64,000 nt of DNA from Clavulina sp. PMI_390 (lineage: Eukaryota > Basidiomycota > Agaricomycetes > Cantharellales > Hydnaceae): positions 124,001 to 188,000 of the forward strand of contig WIDE01000009.1 of the NCBI GenBank assembly GCA_015039315.1, given 5' to 3'. The position numbers and the translations under genes were made by a program. Below are positions 1 to 10,963 of this stretch, in pieces; the first letter of the stretch is position 1; the number at the start of each line of letters is the position of its first letter. The notes beneath the pieces are model-generated. The model searched no databases and had not been told where the DNA came from. It was given only the letters and a program-made list of their open reading frames with translations.

Positions 1-303
1 AAGCGGCTGAGTATTTGCAAACCTACAGCCTTCACGGACGGCAGCACGTAAGGCTTGCCGTTCTCATCCCGATAGGCTCCGACACCCAAGTTGATTTTGC
101 GAGGGTCCTTGTCGGCCTTGAACGCCTCCGTGATACCTTTTTGCATGCATTCAATTCAGCATATCAGGCTGCCAAAAGGTCGAGATCGAAAGCGACGCAC
201 CGAGGATAGGGTCGGGAGGGCCAGCGGGAACCGCACTCCAGGCTGAGATGGTGCGCAAATTTCGCGCGAAAGCTTGCTTGGATACTGAGCGAGCCACTAA
301 CAT
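1..303 (-). CDS. Aspartate aminotransferase, mitochondrial (5' part only)
   Basis: This is the 5' end of a PLP-dependent aspartate aminotransferase, which exchanges amino groups between aspartate/2-oxoglutarate and oxaloacetate/glutamate. The gene leaves the window on the left. Exon 1 (303-201) starts with a basic, Ser/Ala-rich leader ([18 protein letters not shown]) that looks like a mitochondrial presequence, followed by the family signature [14 protein letters not shown]. After a 64-nt intron (200-137), exon 2 (136-23) continues [19 protein letters not shown] and [18 protein letters not shown], the standard N-terminal arm of this enzyme. A further donor lies at position 22. The PLP lysine lies outside the window. 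The gene diverges from the aspartyl-tRNA synthetase gene. Confidence 0.88.
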
Positions 304-495
304 TTTTGTTCTAACAGGGGGTGTTCTTGATTAACAAGATGAGTGGAGGATAGGTTTGGTGGTAGAGAGGAGGAGAAAAGTGGAGTTGAACCTGGTTCGC
401 CAATTAAGTCCGATTCTGTCGCTTCCTAATCGGGTAAGCGTCCTCGGCCACAACAAACAACTTTCATTTCTCCCTCACTTGCACCCCGATCGATC
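304..495. promoter_or_regulatory. Shared divergent promoter, aminotransferase / AspRS
   Basis: Only 192 bp separate the two divergent start codons, so this stretch must hold both promoters and both 5' leaders. No clear TATA box is visible. Pyrimidine-rich tracts precede the plus-strand ATG. A bidirectional housekeeping promoter is inferred from the geometry. Confidence 0.5.
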
Positions 496-2779
496 ATGTC
501 TGAAGAACAACCTCAACAACCGTAAGACTCGAACTTTGACGCATGTAAATCTGTAGCTTTGAAACATTTCCTATGTTGTCCTCCTTGAAACTAGAGCACC
601 AGCTGCAGCACCAGCGCCAGCGCCAGCAGCTGCTGAAGGCGAAACCCCCACTGGTCCTTCCAAAAACGAGCTCAAGAAAGCTGCCAAGAAGGCGGAGAAG
701 GAGCGCCTCGCAGCTGAGAAAGCCGCTAAAGCTAAAGAGAGGCAAGAAGCCCAGGCTGCTGCTGAACCTGTAGGCATATCCACGCATACTATCATGACTC
801 GATTAGACCAACGATCTGACTCGTGTGAGGCAGGACTATGCGACCGAAAACTATGGTCCAGTGAAGTATAACGTTACCGGTATGCAAATAATAAACCCGA
901 TTGCTTTCAGCTTTAGCGCCATTGACCCAGCTCACCAACAGGACGTCCAAGGACAAAAATCGCTGCTTTCACTGAGGCCAATGCTGGTGAGGATGTTGTC
1001 ATTCGCGCCCGTGTCCACACCTCTAGGGTTCAAGGTACACATCATACCTTCAGTTATGCATCTTTCCGGGTAAATTCTAATCTCTAGGCGCAGGAAATAA
1101 GATGGTCTTCCTTGCCCTCCGTCAGCAAATCCATACTATTCAGGCGATCGTACAGGTCAACCCCACTACAATTTCGAAACAGATGGTCAAATGGGCTGCT
1201 TCCCTCGACTCCGAGAGCATTGTCCTCATCGAAGGTAAGGCACAGAAACCAGGTGTGCCTGTGGAGAGCACGACCGTACACGACTGTGAGGTTATTGTTG
1301 AGAAGGTGCGCTCACTTGTTATGGTATTACCACGGCCCTATACCATTTGACGCGCAAAACGACGATATAGATTTACCTCGTCTCTGGTGTGGCTCAACGC
1401 CTGCCGTTCAGTTTGGAGGATGCATCGAGGACAGCAGAGGAGTACGAGATGAAGGACGCTGAAGGGAACAAAGTTTACAACAATGTTGGCCTCGATACAC
1501 GGCTCAATAACCGTGTCCTTGACCTCAGAGTACGTTTTCTCATGCATTCATGCTGCAGTCACCCCGGACTTTTCTAACAAGCTCCCTGCTGGAATAAACC
1601 CAGACCCCTGTCAGCCAAAGTATTTTCACCATTCAGGCAGGCGTGACATCTATCTTCCGATCCTTCTTGGAGTCAAAGGGCTTCGTTGAGATTCATTCTC
1701 CAAAGCTACAAGGTGCAGCGACCGAGAGTGGTGCTTCCGTCTTTGAGGTCTCGTATTTCAAGGGTGCGTACCATCCTACTAGCTGCGGAATAAATGAATG
1801 ATCATGCATCTTTTACCACCTCGGCTGCGAAATAACACGTACTGCTTGAACGACCCTGGTCTTGGACCAACAGGCAAAGCATACCTTGCCCAATCTCCCC
1901 AGCTCGCGAAGCAAATGGCCATCGCCGCTGACTACGAACGAGTCTTCGAGATCGGGCCAGTCTTCCGTGCCGAGAACGCCTTTACGCACCGCCACCTTAC
2001 TGAATTCACCGGTCTCGATCTGGAAATGGCTATTGAGGAATCATACGAGGAAGTCGTCGACGTTCTTGATGGGATGTTGCTCAGCATCTTCGGTGGTCTG
2101 AAGCAGAAGTACGCGAAGGAGATCGAAGTGGTACAGAAGCAGTTCCCTGCGGAGGACTTTGTGTGGTTGGAGAAGACTTTAAGGCTGAAGTGGGGTGACG
2201 CGATTGCGCTGCTGAGAGAAAATAAAGTCGAGATTGGCGATTTCGAGGACCTCAAGTGCGTCGCTCTATTCCGCCTACAACAAGGTGTTGCTAAATTCAA
2301 GGCCCTTTGTTTTGTTACTCATAGCACGGAGCAAGAAAAGTTCCTCGGGAAGTTGGTCAAGGAGAAGTACAAGACTGACTACTACATTCTCGACAAGTTC
2401 CCGCTTGCCGTCCGACCATTCTACACAATGCCCGACCCCGAAGACGCTGTAAGCATACCCTGGCGTTTACTCTGATGCTGCCTAACTTTGCGTTGTCCCA
2501 CAGCGCTACTCAAATTCCTACGATTTCATGATGCGCGGCCAAGAGATCCTTTCCGGGGCCCAGCGTGTCCATGACCCGGCACTCCTCGAGGCACGCATGG
2601 TGGAAGCGGGTATCACCCCTGCGAGCATGAAGGGCTATCTCGACTCCTTCAAGATGGGCATGCCCCCTCACGGCGGAGGTGGGATTGGGCTAGAGCGTGT
2701 GGTGATGTTGTTCCTCGAGCTGGGTAATATTAGGAGGGCGAGTATGTTCCCTCGCGACCCGAAGAGACTGGAGCCCTAA
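496..2779 (+). CDS. DPS1: Aspartyl-tRNA synthetase, cytoplasmic
   Basis: Class II aminoacyl-tRNA synthetase that charges tRNA-Asp. Exon 1 encodes MSEEQPQQP. Exon 2 gives an Ala/Pro and Lys/Glu-rich N-terminal extension ([20 protein letters not shown]) typical of eukaryotic cytosolic AspRS, which helps bind tRNA. Next comes the OB-fold anticodon domain ([24 protein letters not shown]). The class II core follows: motif 1 region [18 protein letters not shown], motif 2 [19 protein letters not shown] and motif 3 [20 protein letters not shown]. It ends [12 protein letters not shown]. About nine short introns are needed; the one near 1766-1870 and the one near 2257-2326 were placed by conserved flanking sequence ([24 protein letters not shown]). 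All catalytic motifs are intact. Confidence 0.95.
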
Positions 2780-3780
2780 GCTTGAACGTCTGGACTGAGG
2801 TTCCCAAGAACCGCCCGGAACAAGATGATGGGGTCGTCTCAATCGTCCCCATCTGTCCTCGTAACGTAGATCAGGTTTCTCCGGCAATAATGTATGGATC
2901 GATCCCCCCCGGCCTAATTTGCATTATCTTTTTGGTTTATACGCATTGAGGTCCGTTCGCAGTATTCGCGCTCACTGGCAGGGCGAGAGCGTGACCAGAT
3001 GATCTGTTACGGAGCCAGTGACTATACTGTCACAAACTGCAAACATTTTGGGGACTTTGGACGACATGATAGTATGTGCATGTCCCCAGCAGACCCTGGA
3101 GGAATCCTCGGTAGAATTGGTGCTACTAATAGACTACATATTTCTTGTTACAAGCGTGTTGCGGAGCCACACATTCTGAACCAAGTATGAGCACTTCAGC
3201 CCACCGTTGAACTCACCAATATTACCCATGTGGTGCTCTTGTTGTGCGCTCGATAGACCGGTTGTATAGTGACCCCATCATCTCGAGCCTTTGTCCAGTC
3301 GGCTCAGGACCCGTTGTCCTAGTTCCTAATGAGGTCCACGTCAACAGTCCGACGTTCTAGCGACACAGGTGGCAGAACGATTCCGCTTTTTTTTAACCGG
3401 CCGAGTCATTAAGCTTTTCAATTGTACATGTGCCTGTACCTTGGCTAGGTACCGGCCCGCGCGGGCTCCCCAGCACTGTCGCCAGCCACCTCTCACCTCC
3501 CACCTCGATTATTCGCCATCTCTGATGCGTTCAGAAAAATACCTCTAAGAAATTGCTCCGAGCTCCCCCCGCTCTTTTTTTGGTCATAACTCCGAACTGG
3601 TCTTGATATATTGCTGAAATGTGCGAGATGGTGCCGAGGCGATTCTTAAGTGGCGATCGAGTGCACTTGGCAAGCTAACGAACGACCCCCCTGGAGGAGC
3701 CTCATCGTTGCATCTGAAAGCACCTTCCTCAGTCTTCCGTGGAATCTCTCTATTTTAGAGAGATATAATATCATAGCTAT
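2780..3780. other. Intergenic: AspRS 3' end and GH74 promoter
   Basis: About 1 kb with no convincing coding exon. It contains the AspRS 3' untranslated region and the upstream region of the xyloglucanase gene. A TATA-like TATAATAT at about 3764-3771 is too close to the ATG to be a confident TATA box. No repeat was recognised. Confidence 0.5.
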
Positions 3781-6700
3781 GAAGGTTTCTTTGGCGTCAG
3801 CTATTGGCGTCCTTGCCTCGGCCACGTCGGCCTTGGCTGTCCTCACTCAGACATATACGTGGAAGAACGTCAAGATCGGTGGTGGCGGTGGTTTCATTCC
3901 AGGTTTGTTGTATTTAGCAAGCTTCTGTGTATCTCTCGTAGACCTAACTATGTGACTATCAGGAATCGTGTTCAATCCTGGACAAAAGGGTATCGCTTAC
4001 GCTCGCGCTGATATTGTGAGTGCTACTGTTCTTGCCAAGGACTTCTGGCGCAAATAACTGAATTCATATGATTTTTAGGGGTGAGGATGACCAGTACAAT
4101 GGGATGGTTTATGAAGAAGCTGATCAATATGCCTTCGAACGCCGATCACAGAGGTCTGTATAGGCTGAACTATGCGAATGACACCTGGACGCCACTGCTG
4201 GACTTCGCGAACGATACCACTTGGTGAGTGATTAGGAAAGAACCAGCTTGAGTTCCACAGTGCTGACTGGTGTTGGACCTGATGGACAGGGATTATTGGG
4301 GTATCGATGCCCTTGCCGTGGATCCCCAGTCAGCCACCCGCGTGTATGTCGCCTCTGGAATGTACACTAACTCATGGGATCCCAACAACGGCCGAATGTA
4401 AGTTGAAATATATTTGCTCGATCGTAGCCTAATCAGATGAATGCTGCAGCCTGGCATCCTCCGACTCTGGTAACACTTGGACGGCATCCCAACTGAGGTA
4501 AGCGCGCGATCTAGGGCCATTTCACTATCTGGTGGATCCTAACAAACAATCTACGTTGCAGCTTCAAAGTTGGAGGTAACATGCCAGGTCGTGGGCAGGG
4601 CGAGGTGAGTAATCAGCCTGATGACATTCAGACCGGATCAGCGCATACTGACTGGCTTCTAGCGTCTTGCAGTGGACCCTAATCTCGGATCCGTGTTGCT
4701 CTACGGTGCGCGTACGGGCAATGGTCTTTGGAAGAGGTGAGGATAGCGCAGACCCAGATCTATGGCTTGATGTTGAAGTGTTTCATGACTCTTCTAGTAC
4801 GAATTACGGAGCGAGCTGGACCCACATCACCACGCTCCCCAACGTGGGAACGTATATCATTGACCCATCTGATAGCACTGGATACGAAAGCACCGCTGTC
4901 GGTATCGCGTTCGTCACCTATGACTCAACATCCAGCACATCCGGCACTGCGACCCCACACATCTTCGTTGGCGTTGATTCCAATGGTACATCCAACATCT
5001 TCGAATCGAAGGATGGCGGTTCTTCTTGGTCTGCTGTTGCTGGCCAGCAGACAAAGGTATGCTGACCCAGCACTCGATTGTGGGATTTTTAGGCTGAACC
5101 CCACGTCTCATTAGTATTTCCCGCACAAGGGCGTGCTAAGTCCCTCTGAGAAGGTCCTTTATGTGTCCTATTCGGTGTGTTATCTCATTTTTGGGTTGAT
5201 GTGGCAGAGCCGCCGACAGGCATAAAGCTAGCATAGCAGTACAGTGCTGACCAACAGGGAAAAATAGGATGGCCTTGGCCCGTACGATGGCACTGCAGGA
5301 GCTTTGTACAAATATAACTTGACTTCAACAACTTGGACCGAAATCTCCCCGGTTACAGTTGCTGGTGGTGCCTACTACGGGTAAGTCCAATTAAATATTG
5401 CATGTATACCCAGTTGGCAAACCTGCTTCATCCAGCTACGGAGGCGTGGCCGTGGATCTCCAAAAGCCCGGAACAATCATGGTTGCTGCTCTCAACTCGT
5501 GGTGGCCGCAAGGGATCATCTTCCGTTCGAATAATTCAGGCGCGACGTGGAGTAGGATTTGGGACTGGGTGTCATATCGTACGAGCTCCTTCCCTTGTAC
5601 TTCTGATGAAGCCGCTAAACCATATGTGATTATAGCCGAGATGGTCAACTACTACGGGCTTGACACTAGTCTCGCGCCTTGGTTGGGTGGTCCCATTGAT
5701 CCCAACAATTCTGCGCAGCTCGGTGTTAACCGTATCGGCTGGTGGGTGTTGTTTCTCCTGGCTTCCTCAATTGCCGTCTAACTCTCAACCTCAGGATGAT
5801 GGAAGCCCTTGTTATTGATCCCGTATGTGATCCCTGGGTTTACCCTCGCCTACTATCGAATTAATGTCCCAGCATCAAATGTTCTTCAATAGTTTGACAG
5901 CAACCACTGGCTGTATGGCACCGGTGCTACGATCTTCGGAAGCCACGATCTCTTGCGATGGGACACTGTACACAATGGTGTGTTGACAGTCTTATACTGT
6001 CTTATATTGTGTGCTACTTGGTCCTGATCCTGTTGATTCTAGTTACCTTGAAGAGTTTGGCTGATGGCATCGAAGAGACCGCTATTCTGGACCTGATCAG
6101 TACGTCGACCCTCTCCTCGTCACTCTCCAGCTGCGTTAATCTTGCTTGTATGCGCAGGCCCTCCAAGTGGACCTCTGCTGTTAGTCGCTTCATGTGTCTA
6201 AACAGATTCACTATAGCCCCATTGCTCACTATGCTCACATAGGGTCTCTGCTGTGGGAGATATCGGCGGTTTCGTTCATAACTCGCTCACAACGGCGACA
6301 ACTGCATTCGGGCTCACATCATGGGCAACTACAACGGGCGTGTAAGCCTTGTTAATTGGCAATCCTGACTCGCCTTCAGTTTACTCATCCCAGTTTTTGT
6401 GGCTTCAAGTGACTACGCTGGCCTCAACCCCACCAATTTCGTCCGCGTTGGCAACACTGCCTCGACAACTGAGCTGCAAATGGCAATCTCGACCGACAGT
6501 GGCGCTACCTGGAATTACTGTGGGTATCTTGTCGCTTGTCTTCAAAGAGCAAAAGCTCGGGGTACTCATCAACATCCTCCATACGGCAGATTACGGCGCT
6601 GCCTACAATGTTTATGGTGGCCATGTTGCGTACTCTGCTAGCGCCATTACAATTCTCTGGAGCACAGCCAGCAACGGAGTTATGGTTTCCAAGTACTCCG

Positions 6701-7765
6701 CCTCCTTCTCCACCGTTTCCACCCTTCCAGCGACCTCCGTGATTGCCTCTGACAAGAAGAACGACACTGTCTTCTACGGTGGTTACGCCAGCAGCTTCTA
6801 CGTGTCCACCAACAGTGCTGTATCATTCACTGTCGCGCAAACCTTCTCTGGTGCCAGCAGCGTCAATAAGATTGCCGCGAACTACGCCACTGCTGGTGAC
6901 GTCTGGGTCTCGACTGACGTTGGCTTGTACCACATCACCAACTACGGAGCCAGCATTTCGTCGATCAGCGGATGGACCAAGGCCTGGGTGAGTAGTTTCG
7001 GCGCTCGCAGCTCTAGTGGAGGAAACATACTGACTGGCATATCGGTTCCCTTCGATCTAGCCTGTCGCTCTTGGCGCCCCTAAGACCACTGGAGGTTACC
7101 CAGCTGTATATGTTGGTGGTTACTACCTCGGGGTTGGCGGCTATTTCCGCTCGGATGATGGGGGTGTGAACTGGTACCAGATCAACGACTCCACTCACGG
7201 TTTCGGATCTATCGCCTCCAACGTCCTCGCCGCCGACCCTCGCACTTACGGACAAGTATACCTTGGTACCAACGGCCGCGGAATAAGTGTCGGAACCATC
7301 TTAGGCTCAGCGCCAAGTGGCACGGCGAGCGCTACATCGACGACCGCTACCACAACGGCCAAGACGACCACCACTACCTCATCCAACACCTCCAAAGCTA
7401 CCACCACTACCACCACTACTGCAACTACCAAGGCGAGCTCAACATCGACCAAGACGAGCACCTCCGCAACGTCTACAGCTACAGGTACAGTGCCACAGTA
7501 TGGCCAGTGTGGTGGCATCGGCTACACGTGCGTATGAGTTTTTCACTCCCACCCTCTTTCTATCCCGCTCTACCGTTCACTGACATATTTCACATCTTTC
7601 CTTCAATTTAACTCCAGTGGAGCCACTACGTGTGCGTCCCCGTACACCTGCACGTACGAAAACGACGTGAGTCTTCTTTCCTCTTCCCCTCAACGGCCTC
7701 AAACTCCAAATATACCGACCACTAAATTTTAATCTCCTTTATAGTATTACTACCAGTGCTTGTAA
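3781..7765 (+). CDS. GH74 xyloglucanase with C-terminal CBM1
   Basis: Secreted endo-xyloglucanase of glycoside hydrolase family 74 (double seven-bladed beta-propeller). It starts with a signal peptide (MKVSLASAIGVLASATSALA). The first catalytic-site region reads ARADIGGLYRLNYANDTW and the second SAVGDIGGFVH; the Asp of each DIGG matches the two family catalytic acids. Repeated propeller strands such as SSDSGNTWTAS, DDGGVNWYQINDS and TNGRGI are visible. A Thr/Ser-rich linker (about 7316-7487) leads to a fungal cellulose-binding CBM1 (QYGQCGGIGYTC, then CASPYTCTYENDYYYQCL), whose end is split over three exons. The gene has well over a dozen introns. The DIGG region requires a 2-nt exon at 4079-4080 between introns 4016-4078 and 4081-4151 to keep the frame. 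No frameshift was seen elsewhere. Confidence 0.92.
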
Positions 7766-8197
7766 TGCGTCTGGGACATAAATGCGATGTAGAAGGAGGC
7801 TCAAAGCGTACATATAGTGTTACAGTAACGCGTCAGTCACGCGCGAACTGTGGGATTTATTTGTACAGTACCGCACTTCTCAGCATACGTTTAATCGATT
7901 TAGGGGTCTTTTCTTTATCCCGTCATTTCTTCATCTCTGCTGTGTCTTGCCCTGATCCAAATGGAGTCACGCGTCGCTCGAAGCAAGTACCATTCATCGC
8001 AAGTGGAGCTTGATAGTAGGGGTTATCATCGTGATCGATACGTACGTACATAGCAAGATGGGTGTATGGATGGATGAGGTGGGACGAAATTACGGCGAAG
8101 AGAAGAAAAAAGCCCAAGGGAATATGACGACAAATGCAAAACAGATCCACAGCACACACAAAGTCTACTACATTACAAACACCCAAAGATAGGCGTT
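7766..8197. other. Intergenic, convergent 3' ends
   Basis: 430 bp between the convergent xyloglucanase (plus) and permease (minus) genes. It should hold both 3' untranslated regions. The small reading frames here show no family features. Confidence 0.5.
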
Positions 8198-10963
8198 TTA
8201 CATGAGCCACTGCCAGAACCTCTCGAGGCCATTCTTGGGCTCGTCCTCATCGTAGGTGTCAGCCTCGATCTCGGCAATGCCGGATACGAAGTCCATCTCG
8301 TGGGGGCGTACTGCGGGAGTGCGGTACATGAAGTAGCGGCCAAAGATGTACATGAGGGGGAAGAGGGCGAAGGGCAGGTAGTTGGTGACGAAGGTGGCGT
8401 GGTCCCAGTGGCCCTTGATGAACACGGAGAAGCCAGAGAACTACAAAGGGACAGCGAAAGTTTAGTCGATGGCACTTGGTGAAAGAAACAGAGACGAGCT
8501 ACTCACGAAGCAGATGACGAGGGTGCTGACGACAACATACCAGGAGAGGAAGGGCTGCAGCGGGCTCTTGAATGGCAGGGTGTTCCTGTCAATGCCTTGC
8601 GCCTTCAACCCGGCGTGGAAGCGGATGTAGGTAACGCCAATACCGAACCAGGTCATGAGACCGGCGATGGAAGTCATGTTCGCGAACCAACCGAAGACCT
8701 TGTTCGACCCAGACTTGACACCCATGTATGCGAGGGCGCAGAACAGGGAAGAGAAGATGATCGAAACGTAGGGGAGACCGCTGCGGGTGGTGCGTGCAAA
8801 GATCTGGGGGGCGTTATGCGAGATGGCAAGGCCGTAGAGCGCACGCGAGGAAGTGTACAGATCAGATGAGGCAGCGGACCACGCAGAGGTGAGGAGGGCA
8901 GCGTTAATGACGGAGGGGAGGCCCTTGATACCGGCACGGCGGATGGCAATGACGAAGGGCGAGGAGAACGCGTTGGACTGGGCACCGAGATCGGGGTTGT
9001 TGGAGGGGACGAGGATGCCGATAATGAATGTGCCGAGGATATAGAAGAGCAGGATACGGATGTACACCTTCTTGATGGCACGGGGGATGTTGCGGCGGGG
9101 GTTCTTGGCCTCACCAGCAGCAATGGCGACGATCTCAGTACCAATGAAGGAGAAGGCAGCCTGGGTCATGACAGCCCACCAGCCAGCGAAGCGACCAGTG
9201 GCACCAGGAATACCATCGAACTGAACGAAGGGACCAGGGTGCTTCCAGAAGCGGAAACCGAGACGGTCGTGGTCGGGGCCACCACCGAGGTCAAGGATGA
9301 TACCAAGAATCTAGAGAGAGCCGAGTGTGACATGAGCATCATACTGCAACACGAGGCTGGGTTGAATAGTGAAACTCACGATCAATCCGGTGATGGTGAT
9401 AACCTTGATACTGGCGAACCAGAACTCGCACTCGCCGTACGCGCGGGCACCAAACATGTTGATCGTAATGACGACAACGATGCAAATGGAGATCCATGCG
9501 GCATTGTTCACGCGAGTGGGCGAAACCCAGTAGTTGATGAGGACAGCAGCGGCCGACAGCTCGGCTGGGAGAATAATGATCCTGTTGGTGTGGACGAAGA
9601 CAAGAAGCAATGGTGGTTGGGCGTTGCACACGTCGAGTCGCGTGTTTTAGGGTTGTTCGGGGGACCGTGCAGGTATGATGATTGGCGAATCACCAGATGG
9701 AGCGGCGGCCCACATGAAGGGCGAAATTCACAAGCGATGAAAGTGCGGTGCGGGCGAAAACAGAGTTGTGTCGAGGTAGTTCATTAGATCGACGCGGCCG
9801 GAAATGAATGCAACGAGCGATTATGCAAATATTGACGGGTAACAAACGAGGCAGGTTGAGGGAGAAAGCGCATAGTTTAATGAGAAAGCGGTTCATTTCT
9901 CTGATATGAAAACGAAATGATTATCGTACCAGTTGTACCAGTAGTTCCAGCCCATAGTCAGCGACAAAGCGGGGTTGACGAAACGCTCAGCCAGCTTGAT
10001 GTGGCCACCAGGAATGGGCAGATAGGAGACCATCTCGCCGAGGGAGACCATGACCGCGTAGGTGATGGAGCCCCTGTGAGCCCCAACAGGTGATGTCCGG
10101 GATCATATTCGGGTTGCAGGAAGACGACGCAGGTCGAAAAGAAGCCAGGGTCAAGCGAGAGCAGGAGCATCGCATGGACGTCAACAAGTCAAGTATGGAA
10201 ATGCACAAAGAGAATTGATCAAAAACGGCGAACACAGCCCGAGAAAAAAACAGAGTGTAAAAAGGGAAAAATCGAAGGAAAATCGGATCTTGACGTGCGG
10301 ACGAGGTAGGAGGCGCATGATGTGCCCACACACCCCACACGCAATTTGCAATTGAGTCAAGTGATCGAACCCGCGGTCTCTTGACGACTGTCAACCAGCG
10401 CCGCAAATCCAGCAGATCATAACAATCCGAAGAGTGTTTTTGGCGCACAGTATGGTAGAAGAAACAACAAAGACGAAGAAGAAAAGACGCGTACATGATG
10501 ATGTATCCAAGCCAGAGACTATTGGTTGCGAGAAGTCAGCTCAAACTCGTCGTAGAGGTGATTGAATGTTCATGGAGACTTACCCAACAGGACCGCCATT
10601 TGCGAGAGCACCACCGGAACCCAGGAAGAGACCTGCACGTAGAGGGGGGAGACAGGTAAGACGCCGTTCAAGGGAAATGCCAGCGTGCGAGCTACGCGCG
10701 CACTACTGATAACACGATAGTGCGGGGGAGGATAAATGCACGTACCAGTACCAATGACACCACCAATGGAAATCATGGCAATGTGTCGCGCTATAGGATG
10801 GAAAGCATGATTGTCAGGACACCTTATACACAGTCTCTAGACAGCTGAGAGGAGAGTACTCACACTTGAGCTGACGCACGAGTCTGTCATCGGGGACAGT
10901 ATCCTCGCCATAGGTAGGGACAGCATGGTCAGAGGGGACCTTCTCCTTTGTGTAATCGGCCAT
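8198..10963 (-). CDS. Amino-acid permease (APC superfamily, YAT type)
   Basis: Proton-coupled plasma-membrane amino-acid transporter with about 12 membrane segments, of the fungal Gap1/Agp1/Put4 type. The hydrophilic N-terminus (MADYTKEKVPSDHAVPTYGE) leads into the TM1 signature RHIAMISIGGVIGTG/LFLGSGGALANGGPVG. Then come YAVMVSLGEM and YLPIPGG, the TM6-loop motif FSFIGTEIVAIAAGEAKNPR, and RALYGLAISHNAPQIFARTT with GLPYVSI. It ends in a short acidic cytosolic tail (DEDEPKNGLERFWQWLM). Substrate cannot be told from sequence. Most introns are 50-90 nt, but two are long: 10074-10494 (421 nt) and 9582-9929 (348 nt). The initiator is the ATG at 10963-10961, the only one in frame ahead of TM1. Confidence 0.93.
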
